Source: Chlamydomonas sphaeroides
Lineage: Eukaryota > Chlorophyta > Chlorophyceae > Chlamydomonadales > Chlamydomonadaceae
Length of the DNA stretch: 64,000 nucleotides
Reading direction: 5' to 3'
Assembly (NCBI GenBank): GCA_001662425.1
Contig: BDDC01000106.1
Coordinates: 37,284-101,283, forward strand
Shown: positions 33,901 through 43,846 of the stretch, piece by piece
Layout of the letters: every line of letters begins with the position of its first letter
Position numbering within the stretch: position 1 is the stretch's first letter
Translations under genes and position numbers: made by a program
Notes under the pieces: generated by a model
The model's input: the letters and a program-made list of their open reading frames with translations, nothing else
The model's database searches: none
Told to the model about the DNA's origin: nothing

Positions 33901-34843
33901 CAGGCTCGGAGGCCATGTGTCGACCGGCAGGCCCACTGCGCTGGCAGCGCTGGAAGGCGCCGAGGACTTTGCCGCCGCCGTCGCACAGCAGCTGGCGGGT
34001 TCGCCGGAGGGCGCGGAGCAGGAGGAGGCTGGGGCCGCCGCCGGCGCAGCGCTGTGTGAGCCCGGGGCGGACGGCAAGCCCAGGGCCAGGTCCCGGGCCA
34101 GGCCCAGAGGCGTCATGTCGGAGGAGGCGCTGGCGGTTGCGCTGGCGGCAGCGGCAGGGGACCCGGCGGGTGCTGAGCAGCCGGCCGCCAAGGGGATTCG
34201 CAAGGCGGCAGCGCCGGCGGAGCTGGAGTCCGCAGCACCCACCAGAGAGGCCGCAGTCGCGACCCCGGCAGCCGGGGGGGCTGCCGCAGCGGCAACGGCG
34301 GTGGCGCGCGCCCGCAAGATGGCAGCGCTGAAGGCCAGCGCTGACGCCGCGCCGCCGGCGGACGCGGCCGAGGCGACGGCCCCGGAGACTGAGGAGCCGG
34401 CTGCCGCTAAGGCGAAGCAGGCGGCGGCGCCGCGAGCCCGCACGTCGGCGCGCAAGCCTGCGGTGCCGGCGCAGGCGGAGGCCGCTGTCGCCACCGACAC
34501 GGAGTCGGCGGCTCCAGCGGCACCGCGGGCCCGCAAGGCGGTGGCACCCAAGGCCGGGCCTGCGGCTGCCGCGGCCGACACCACCAAGCAGCCTGCGGCC
34601 AAGGCCGCACCCGCCGCCCGGCCAAGGCCGGCTATCCCGGCCACCCGCAAGGTGGCAGCGCCCGAGGCCGGCGCGGCTGCCGAGGAAGCCGCCGACGCCG
34701 GCGCGGCGGAGCCGCTGCTCTCTGTCGCTTCGCCGGGAACGGGCTCGCTGAACGCGACGACGCCCTCGCCCCCGCCCAGGCCGTCACTGCCGCCAAGGCC
34801 GGCCGTGCGGCGGCGGGGCTCCGCCGCGGGCAAGGCGCAGTAG
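30979..34843 (+). CDS. Probable mTERF-like organellar protein with long basic low-complexity tail
   Basis: Nine exons (30979-31080, 31162-31299, 31557-31629, 31734-31840, 32030-32080, 32302-32378, 32581-32674, 32825-32964, 33475-34843) give 716 residues. The start MPVKRVTRALVGMPSRRAAR and the Arg/Ser-rich first 60 residues suggest an organelle transit peptide. Residues about 85-290 form helical repeats of mTERF style (LDVALARRPGTALAMSPQRF, VLTRIFVMAPLAMQCSAATL, RNVATKNANVLAGSCETMGL, KVAALLLSGVGAVLRPRFL). mTERF proteins bind organellar DNA or RNA; I infer the family from spacing and P/L positions only. The last exon (about 456 residues) is acidic, then Ala-rich and basic with KPRARSRARPRGV. 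The junction 32378/32581 is the weakest: the better donor at 32360 is one base out of phase. Confidence 0.6.
33011..33084 (+). repeat. 8-bp purine tandem repeat in mTERF-like intron
   Basis: About nine copies of CGAGGGAG follow the donor of the 510-bp intron 32965-33474. The tract is pure purine except for the C in each unit. Confidence 0.9.
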
Positions 34844-35890
34844 GCGCATGACAACAGCTGAGAGGAAGCTGGGTCGTTAGCTTGGCCGCGATCAGGCCAA
34901 AAAAGACGGCGGCCGGGCTGCGACGTTGCAGGTGCGGGGAATGCTGAGTGGCAAAGAAGATTGAAGCTGAGGGGCAGGGTTGCAGTGCACTCAGGGCAAA
35001 TGGGCAACTGACGTGGCGCTGCTGGTGGAGAAGCCGGGGGTGCTCAGGTCGCCGGTCCATGGGGTCAGTGGTTGGCGCTGGTTTGCTTGCAAGCAATGTG
35101 ATGGCGCGGGCCATGCAGCGGCGGCGGGGCGGCGGATGTACCACGAGGTTGACACGGCATTATTGGCGGGGTTTATTTGGGCGCTGGGGTGGGGTCCAGG
35201 CGGCCGTTGCCCTCGTATGAGCAAGTTGCTCGATTGGTGAGTCCAGCGCTGGCCCAGGCCGGGCGCGGCACGCGGTGGGTCGCATTTCAGAAGTACCCGC
35301 CAGCAGGGGAGAGACTCCCCTGCCGGCCAGTCTTGGCTGGCCACACTTGGCGCACGTGTGGCCGGAGGTGTGGGGTTGCAAGGGAGACGCAGCTGGAGCC
35401 TGGCGTGTGTGGTTTGTCGCTGAGCAATGTGTGCCAGATTGTACGCGGCGACGATGAGGGAAGCTATGCATGGTGAACACGCACTTGGAGGCCAAGGTTC
35501 GTGCCTGAGGCACCACCTAGCAGTTGCCCTCGCCGTGCCCGGCAGGGCCGGCTTGCTGGATGAGCCGCCCTGATTGGCAAGCCGAATGCAGCGCCGGGCG
35601 AACCTACAAGGCCCTTCAGCGAGCCATGATGGCGCCTTCGGGAAACGCGGCGCCGGGTAAACTGGCAGTGGCAAGCCATCCCACTTTCGTCAGGTTGGTG
35701 CTTGATACGTTTCTCGGCCGTTAAGGTGATGCAAGTACATGGTAGGTATAGAACACGAGCGTAGTCAGCAGGTACCGCGCTGCGGACAAACCGTTACGTG
35801 GGCTGTCCGTGGACAATTCGTCATCCTTGGGTGACCCCAGCCCCGCCCGAGTCCGATAGCATATAGCCCCGCCCCAACGAGCTTGTCGCC
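34844..35890. other. Intergenic region upstream of DHAR
   Basis: 1.05 kb between the mTERF-like stop codon and the DHAR start. No gene, RNA or repeat recognised; it should include the DHAR promoter. Confidence 0.5.
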
Positions 35891-38800
35891 ATGATTGCTT
35901 CAACTCGCGCCCTCCACACTCGTCAAGCCGCACACACGTTCAACCGAGCTCTTAGGTTCGCAGCACCTCAACCCCAACGCTTCTCTTCAGGCCGCAAGAC
36001 GGGTTCCTGCGCCAGCACTATGGCGGCAACCAAGACCGTCGTCTGGGTGTAAGTGCGCGGCAGCGTGATGATCGCACGCGAGCGCACTCCCGCGCGGCTT
36101 CCATATGCACCGGGACTTGCTCTCCAGCGCCTGCATTGACGCCCGTATGACTTAAGGCTCTTCATCGCGTGCTCTGGCCGGATGCCCGCAGCAAGGGCGA
36201 CCCCGACACAAAGACCCTGGGCGACTGTAAGCTGCTGAGCACTTGATAGCATCATAACTAGGCTATGCGTTTCGCTCGCGACGTGGGTGTTGCATGCGGC
36301 ACGCACCCGACCACCATGCACCCTCGTCGCTCCCGCAGGCCCCTTCTGCCATCGCGCGCTGCTCACCTTTGAGGCCAAGAAGATTCCCTACACGATGGAG
36401 TATATCGACTTTGCACGCAAGCCGGCATGGTGCGCAACGCAACGGGCTGGCGGGGTTTGACCAAGCCTGCAGCAGGCCCAGGCAGGGAAGGCCTTGTAGG
36501 GGCTGCCCGATCCCCGCAGCCCCTGCGGCTGGTATCCCTGCCCAGAATTTCCTTCCCTCCCTTACATTTGACCGGTTGCGCTGCCTCCCTGCAGGCTGCA
36601 GGAGGTCAGCGGCGGCAAGGTGCCCGTCATCAAGGTGCGAGCGAGGTCGCGGCCCTGCGGGGCCGGGCTGCTGCGCTTCACGCTAGGCGCACTGGGAAGT
36701 GCGGGCACAGGGCGCAGGGCGGCAGGGCAGCCTCGGGGGCAGTGCACCCAGCTGCTCTGGCGCTAACGCCTGTTGTGCGGCTTCCTGCCCCGGACCACAT
36801 GCATGCCGCACAGCGCCCACAGTGCCCCGTGCCGCGCTCGTCAGTGCAGACGTCTCACACACCCGCGCCCGCACTCACCTGGTCCCGTGCCGGCCTCTGC
36901 CCCATGCCTCGTGCCCCATGCAGGAGGGCGACGCGCCGCACATGCCCGACAGCGACATCATCGTCGTACACCTGGAGGTACTTGCCTTACATGCTTGTCA
37001 GCTGCCGGTTCAGCTTGTGTACGCAGTGGGGCAACCGAGCAGCTGCTCGCGCCACGGACCTTTGGCGCAGCATGGCCTCGGGGGACCATGTCCTTCTACG
37101 GTCTGTCGTGCCCCGTTGGCCCATCAGCACCCCTTCCTCCTTCCTCGGCCCCTGCCTGCCCCCCGCCTCCCCCAGGAAAAGTACCCCGAGCCCAGCATGA
37201 AGTCCTCTGTGCCGCCAGAGATGTGAGTGCGATGCGGCCCGCCAGCCTTGCTGGGGCCGTTCGCGCAGCGCTGCTGCGCCTTGCGTGGCAGTGGCAAGCG
37301 CCGAGGGAGCGCCAAACTTGAGGCCTGGCTCCTGACCCCGCCACCACTCGGCCCCGCTCCCTGCCCCCACCCCAGCGGCGCCAAGCTGTTCCCGGCCTTC
37401 CGCGGCGTGCTGATGGGCCCCGCGGAGGAGCTGGAGGACAAGAAGGTGCGACGGCGGCTGCGACTGCGTGCGTGCGCGCCTCCGCATGGGGAGGTGATGG
37501 GGAATGCGTCGGCAGGAAAATGTGTTGCCGTGCGAAGAGGAGCCGCTGGGGATTCACTCGCTCGCTGCAGCCGTGCTTGCCGTGACGCAGCCCCCAGCCA
37601 CACTCGAGTGCCCTCTGCGCAAGTGGAACCAACTTCGGCGCTCCCCGCATCCACGGCTGGTCGGCTGTGCGCAAGGCGCCACACGTCCTGTTGCCCCCTT
37701 GGTCCCCTCCCTCCGTCCGCGCAGGCGCTGCTGCAGTCGGAGCTGCGGCTGGTGGATGAGTACCTCAAGCAGCACGAGGCGCAGGTGAGGCGGCCGGGGT
37801 ACCGTATGGGCTCCACAGGCAGAGCCAGCAGGCAGCGGTCTCGCGCATTCACGCAGCAGGGCTGAACCCGCAGCGGCGGCTGGGGCGGCAGGAAAGAGAT
37901 TGGGCATTTGGCAGGCCCCGGCTGGCGGCAACCCAAATCGCGGGGGTCAGCTGCATGGGCGGGGGTTTGGCGTTGGGCGTGGAAAGGCGGGGAGTCGGGG
38001 CGAGGCGGGGCATGGGGCCGCGCCCAAGGTAGCGCGAGATGGCCGCCACCGCCACGGGGGGGGGGGGGCGCGGGGGGCGGTCACGCTGCTGCCAGGCGAG
38101 GCAGAGACGGCAAGTACGGCAAGGCGTGCAGGGCCAGGAGCCCCGGGTCGCGCTGCGAGCTGGTCGCATGGCGCCGCATAGCGCCTCGCCCGCTGCCGCC
38201 TCGCTGCCGCAGGGCCCGCTGTTCGGGGGGCACCGCCTCAACGCTACAGACGCGGCGGTGGCGCCCAAGCTGTACCACATTGTGGTGGCGCTGCAGCACT
38301 TCAAGGTGGGGGCGCATTGCTTCGCAGCTCGCCTTGTGCAGCTGCGGTGGCATAGGTGGCATAGCAACATGTTGGATGTGTGGCGCGGTAGCGCAACATG
38401 TTGGGACATGGTTGCGGCCTGCGGTCAGCGGTACTGGGCTCGTTTGGGCCCGCGGGGCGTCAGGCACACCTGCTGGTCTGCGCCGCGGCCGCGGCCGCCC
38501 TGCAGCCGCACGCGCTTGCACGGTGTGGCGCTGCTCGCACCTTGTCCACTGCACCCCGTGCTCACGTCCGGCCACTCCCACAGGGCTGGGAGCTGCCCGC
38601 CGAGTTCACGGCCATCCGCAAGTGAGGTCGCAGGGTCGGGGGGCACGCTCATTGCCCGGGGCCGTGTTCATTGCGCCAGCCAGGCCGTGCCGTGCCGTGC
38701 CGCGCCGGATCGCACCCGGAACAGCTACCCTGCTCCGTCCGGCCATTCGGAGAGCAGAGAGCAGCATGCTGCTGCGGAGTCGGCCGCTCGCGTGTGCTGC

Positions 38801-39000
38801 TCCTCCCCTCAACGGCCCCACTTTCCCGCTGTCGTGCCCGTGGCTCCTCCCCATGCCAGTTACCCCGCCGCTACCCCTCTGCCACCCCCCCTCCCGCCGC
38901 CAGGTACCTGGACGCGCTCAAGGCGCTGCCTGAGTGGAAGGCCACCGACTACGGGGAGACGCTCATCATCAAGGGCTGGGAGCGGCACATGGCGCACTGA
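35891..39000 (+). CDS. DHAR: Dehydroascorbate reductase (GST superfamily), organelle-targeted
   Basis: Eleven short exons (35891-36048, 36192-36226, 36339-36429, 36595-36634, 36924-36977, 37176-37222, 37376-37445, 37725-37784, 38213-38305, 38584-38621, 38904-39000) give 260 residues, every phase closing. DHAR reduces dehydroascorbate to ascorbate with glutathione in the ascorbate-glutathione cycle. The thioredoxin-fold active site is GDCPFCHRALLTFEAKKIPY with C65 as the glutathionylated nucleophile; the cis-Pro motif GKVPVIK and the DSDIIVVHLEEKYP glutathione-binding strand-helix follow. The all-helical C-terminal domain ends GETLIIKGWERHMAH, as in plant DHARs. The first ~45 residues (MIASTRALHTRQAAHTFNRA, basic and rich in Ser/Thr/Ala) look like a plastid or mitochondrial transit peptide; the mature part is the usual ~213 residues. 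The second cysteine (CPFC) is where land-plant enzymes often have Ser. Confidence 0.95.
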
Positions 39001-39884
39001 GGCGGCGGAGGAGGAGGCGGAGCGGGCCGCATAGGGGAGCCGGGAGGGCTGGGAGCGTCTACGGAATCGAGGAGCGAGGGAAAGGCGCACGCGGGCGGCT
39101 TTGCTGCGGCGGCCGCTGCCGGGCGAGCCAGTTCCCAGATACAGCAGCTGGGTGACGGCGCAGCGGCGCCGGCACACGGCGTGGAGGTTGCGTGTGATGC
39201 TGCATGGTGCAAACGCACGAGGCGAGCCGATCGAGCGTGTTGTGTTTTGTGAGCTGCAACATGTTGAGAGGGATGGAGTTGAGGTGAGGTGCTTGTATGT
39301 TGAGGAGCGGGCGCGGCGGCGGGGCGAGCTGCTGCTTGTGCCAGGGACAGCTGCCTGGTGGGCGCAGCGCAGCGCAGGCAGGCGCCGAGCGAGAGATACA
39401 TAGGCGATGGCCCGCGGCGGGTGCGTGGGCCCCAAGCCCCATGTGTGACGCAGCCCTGGTGCCTTGCTTGCCTTGTGTTGCAGCCGCCACAAATAAATGC
39501 AAATGACGGATACGTACCATGTAACCTGACATGCGGGTGGAAAAACGTGTGCTACGGCGCAGACACGGTTGTTACTACTGTAGGGCACGCGGGCACGGTG
39601 TGCCGTAACATGGTCTCACTCATGCACACCCTCGGCGTGGACCCGAACGACGCTCACACTGCAGCGAGTAAGGTAGCCGCCAGGGCACGAATGTATGTGC
39701 AGGCCCTTGTCTCGAAACGCTGGGAGCTAGCTCGCCCCACCGTCCCCCTCGTCCCCACCTGCATGCTGAGATCCCCCCCTCCCCTCATCCCCCTCTCTCT
39801 CACGGTGGCGGAGGCAGGTGGTTCTAGACCCGGGACGCCCCGCCCCCTTAATTCACCCTAGGCGGCCCCGCCCCAGGGTACTTA

Positions 39885-39902
39885 TTTTTATTTCTATTTC
39901 TA
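39885..39902. repeat. Short TTTCTA hexamer tract
   Basis: A TTTA followed by two and a half TTTCTA units, the complement of the TAGAAA hexamer that forms the long array at 52727-52994 and a third tract at 63911-63928. Confidence 0.85.
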
Positions 39903-40290
39903 ACCTGACATGGCAAGCCGATCGTGCATTGTGCCGCACACCCGAGCGATGCCAGCCGCACGCACGCACACACCCACGCCACGCACCACACCATGGTGGC
40001 CACCACATGCGTGGCCACCACATGCGTGTGCTGCGCGGGCGTGGCCAAGAGCGTCCCACGAGGGCGAGCGATCGCCTCGGAACGGCCCGCACCTTGTGCA
40101 GGAGGCTCCTGCCCCTGCTGTACGTGTGTGTGCACGGCAGGAGGCTCGCTCCCGCCATGCGTGCCCCACCTGTCGCGTGCAGGCCGGACACTCGGGCACG
40201 CTCGACGCTATCTACTCGCGCCAGGGGGCGTATCTTACTTTGGGGGGTATCGGAAAGACTATCGATCGCCCGCCGTTTTAGGGACCGTCC

Positions 40291-40440
40291 TATCGACCCG
40301 TGGTATCGATCAAGGGGTCAAATCGTCGGTGTCCGATCAATCGACGTGGTGTTGATCAAGGCTTCAAATCCAGGGTGTCCTATCGATTGACGTGGTGTCG
40401 ATCAAGGTTTCGAATCCGGGCTGTCCCATCGATTGACGGG
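40291..40440 (+). repeat. 46-bp tandem repeat array truncated by an assembly gap
   Basis: Three units (40291-40334 with 44 bp, 40335-40380, 40381-40426) plus the start of a fourth run into the N gap at 40441. Each unit contains GTGGTRTYGATCAAGG, a TTCRAATC core and a TATCGATTGACG-type block. No coding potential is evident. Confidence 0.9.
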
Positions 40441-41022
40441 NNNNNNNNNNNNNNNNNNNNNNNNNNNNNNNNNNNNNNNNNNNNNNNNNNNNNNNNNNNN
40501 NNNNNNNNNNNNNNNNNNNNNNNNNNNNNNNNNNNNNNNNNNNNNNNNNNNNNNNNNNNNNNNNNNNNNNNNNNNNNNNNNNNNNNNNNNNNNNNNNNNN
40601 NNNNNNNNNNNNNNNNNNNNNNNNNNNNNNNNNNNNNNNNNNNNNNNNNNNNNNNNNNNNNNNNNNNNNNNNNNNNNNNNNNNNNNNNNNNNNNNNNNNN
40701 NNNNNNNNNNNNNNNNNNNNNNNNNNNNNNNNNNNNNNNNNNNNNNNNNNNNNNNNNNNNNNNNNNNNNNNNNNNNNNNNNNNNNNNNNNNNNNNNNNNN
40801 NNNNNNNNNNNNNNNNNNNNNNNNNNNNNNNNNNNNNNNNNNNNNNNNNNNNNNNNNNNNNNNNNNNNNNNNNNNNNNNNNNNNNNNNNNNNNNNNNNNN
40901 NNNNNNNNNNNNNNNNNNNNNNNNNNNNNNNNNNNNNNNNNNNNNNNNNNNNNNNNNNNNNNNNNNNNNNNNNNNNNNNNNNNNNNNNNNNNNNNNNNNN
41001 NNNNNNNNNNNNNNNNNNNNNN
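40441..41022. other. Assembly gap (N run)
   Basis: 582 undetermined bases that begin inside the 46-bp tandem array, suggesting the array continues and defeated assembly. Confidence 0.95.
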
Positions 41023-41733
41023 GCGCATGTTGTGTCATGGTGTCTTGGCATGCATGCTGCCGGGCCTGTGTTGCCCACGGGCGCGGAGGACTTGCAGACA
41101 TCAGGCATGAGCTGCATGCGCTAGCTGCATGGCGGCGGTGGACGCAACGAGCAAGCAAGGTGGGGTCGGTTTGCATGCAGCTGCTGCTGGCTACTGGGAG
41201 CGAGAGGTGTCGGTGCACATACAGCGGCAGTGAGAGGCCGGGCAGCAGCAGGGCTCGTAGATATCCTGCTTGCCGCCAAGTCACCTGGAGTGGGTGTCTT
41301 CCCCTTGCCTTACTTGATTGCGACCGGGGGTCACGCACCCAATGTGGCGCCAAAGACGGTTGTGCCCAGGGCAGCGGGGTCATTGTCATGCCGCATTGCG
41401 TGACATGCAGATCTCCGCCGGGTACCGCGCAAGGGGAACGGGGAGGGACCGGCGCCCGGAGGCCGGCGTGGCTGCTCGCGCGGCTCCAGAAGCGTCCAAT
41501 CGGCATCCCCGCCCAGTGTCGAGCTGCCGGCAGGCGCCACGCCGCGCTGCTGTAGCGCAGGCGCTCGTCGCCGTAGCTGGGTCGGGTATGGCGAACATGG
41601 CACGCATCAGGCGCTGCTGCTGCCGCTGCCGGGCCGAGGCTCCTCGCTGATCGTTACATGGCTACGTCCAGCTAAGGTCCACGCCCTACAGCAAGCAAGC
41701 AAAGCTACCTTATGAAGTAGAAGCGGCCAGTTT

Positions 41734-41757
41734 GCTGCCTGCCTGCGGGCAGGCAGC
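41734..41757. repeat. Perfect 10-bp stem hairpin
   Basis: GCTGCCTGCC, loop TGCG, GGCAGGCAGC. It lies in a region without genes; there is no U-run or tail to call it a terminator, and no neighbouring transcript is known. Confidence 0.8.
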
Positions 41758-43846
41758 ACCCTTAGCCAATCGGGCCCGTACGACACACGACCCGGCACGG
41801 ACCCAGACTCGACCCCACGCCTCGGGCTACCCGGGTCCACGACCATCACGCGATCCGTCAGTCACGCACTCCGGCGTGACATCATGTCGCACCACAATGC
41901 ATGCCAGCAGGGGAGATGCATGCACCCAACACGCGCAGGCGCGCCAGACACGCGCGCTACATGTGCAAGCAACGAATGAAGGACGCAAAAAAGCAGCGAC
42001 ACGCGCGCAGGCAGCAGGCCCGGAGCGACGGCACCTCCAGAGATGCGTGCGTGCGAATATTAGGAATGCGTGCACGCACGCCCAGGCGGCCGCTAAACAA
42101 CCGCATCAGACGTGACATGCTCAAAACTACAGAAAGATGCATGCGTCACGCTAACTACTGTTACTACGTACTGTACTAGCTCTTAAACGAGCAGACACCC
42201 GCGGCAGCAGCTAGCAGCCCGTCAGAAGGACTGCACACACACGCACCCGACAGAGCGTGAGGCGCTGTTCTTGCTTGCCCTGCCTGGATCATCAGCTCAG
42301 GTGATAAGGAGCCAGGGCTGCCACTCAGCCGCCAACACCTAAGCAGCCATCCACCACTTATGCACACCCACACGCACTGCCTCACACCAGGACAGAAAGC
42401 GTCCCCTGATGTCCCCTGCCGGGTCTGCATGCTACTCGCTACACCCGCACACGAGCTCTCCCTACCTTACTTCCTCTATCTGGCATACGTAGGTGTGTAG
42501 GCATGCTTGACATACATACGGGGCCGAGCAGGCTCCAGCTGCTTCAGCCGGAGCAGCCGTGGAGGTTTAGGAGCGACACACGACATGTATGACAGATCGC
42601 ACAGCGTCAAGGCTCACTGCCATGCATGGCAGCCATGTTACTTGTTCCAAGCCGCCCGCCCCGTTTTCAAACTGCATTTGGCTCGCTAGCACTCAAGCAA
42701 CCTCGCTCAACTGGGGCACCTGCCCTACAGTAGCCTTCGAAGTATCCAGAGCAACGAACTGCCGCCACTACTGCCGTGCTGCGCTACCGACCTCCGTCTG
42801 CTGGTCCCTCGATGCCATCCAGGCACGCTGGTCCCTTGGCTAGGCTGCCGGCCCTGGACAGCATACATGTGCTATTGACGGCAGCCCACCGCCTTCAACA
42901 ACGATACTCATCCAACCCTGGTCTTGGTAGTCCTTTGACCCCTCCACTTGCCCTTGTCATTGAAGCATCCGCAGTTGAAACCTGTCCCAGCTGCACATGG
43001 GTGCATGGCTCGCCCCCAAAAGACGTTTGGCACATGCACCCACGCAACCGCCTGCCTGCCTAACAGCAGCGTGCGTATGCACCTGCCCACCCTCGCACGC
43101 CCCCACCCTAGTCGCCCTTGAAGCCCTGATCATATTGCATACCCACCACGCTGTTCCCTTCGTCCGTTCCGTAGTGGCCATCAAAAACGAGCAACGAACG
43201 AATGAAGGCCAACCAATGCTTTCATCTCGATCCATGTCGTTTACCAAATCAACGAGCGAGATCATGGCAGGCCTCGGTTTAGCAGCAGCTTGCAGTCACG
43301 CCACCGACATGATGGTCATGGCTTGCTTCCACACTTCACTAACACATTCTACTTACCAATCCAACCCACGCACGTACGACAATCAAGCCCGCAACTAGTC
43401 ATGCATGTCGTACATACCATGGGCTACTGACCTGCCTGCCGTACAAACTTAAGCAGCTTTCAGTGCTCCAGCCCTGGCCCTGATGAACGGGGGAGTACAC
43501 ATGTCCATTCATCGTGTGACTACCGATTCCGACGCTGATGGCCATCATGCCATGGCATGAGAATAGGTCTCAGCACTGAAGGGCCACACCCGCCTGCCTG
43601 CTGATGTGCACCGCTCCTACAAGCACACTCCAGCTTGCAGCGGCAGGGTTGTGCCATGAGATAAGCCCGTCTACCTGGGCGGCTAGCAGCAGCCTTGCTT
43701 CAACAGCTGTAAAAGTAACTGCGGATGAGCAAGAGCTCTGCCCTCAATGGCAGCCGCACAAAGTGTACATAGCGAGCCTGATGCTGCTGTGCACTGCCCT
43801 CCAGCACGCTGATTAGGCAGGCGCCAGGACAGCAGCCAGCAGCAGT

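Larger units (their letters stand above)
39001..43846. other. Long gene-poor region between DHAR and the giant gene
   Basis: About 4.8 kb with no convincing coding exon on either strand. Composition shifts here from the very GC-rich left part to a more balanced one. It contains a TTTCTA tract (39885), a 46-bp tandem array running into a gap (40291-40440, gap 40441-41022) and a perfect hairpin (41734). The last few hundred bases should be the 3' UTR of the giant minus-strand gene. Confidence 0.6.

Noticed and set aside
39993..40027. Two-copy 15-bp direct repeat (GTGGCCACCACATGC)
   Set aside because: Only two units in a low-complexity stretch; too little to call an array or regulatory element.
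40381..40420. Possible tRNA gene (GGTTTCGAATCC-like T arm)
   Set aside because: There is no acceptor stem, D arm or anticodon arm around it and the motif recurs every 46 bp as part of a tandem repeat.
40291..40440. CRISPR-like array
   Set aside because: The units are contiguous with no variable spacers, and the window is clearly eukaryotic nuclear DNA.
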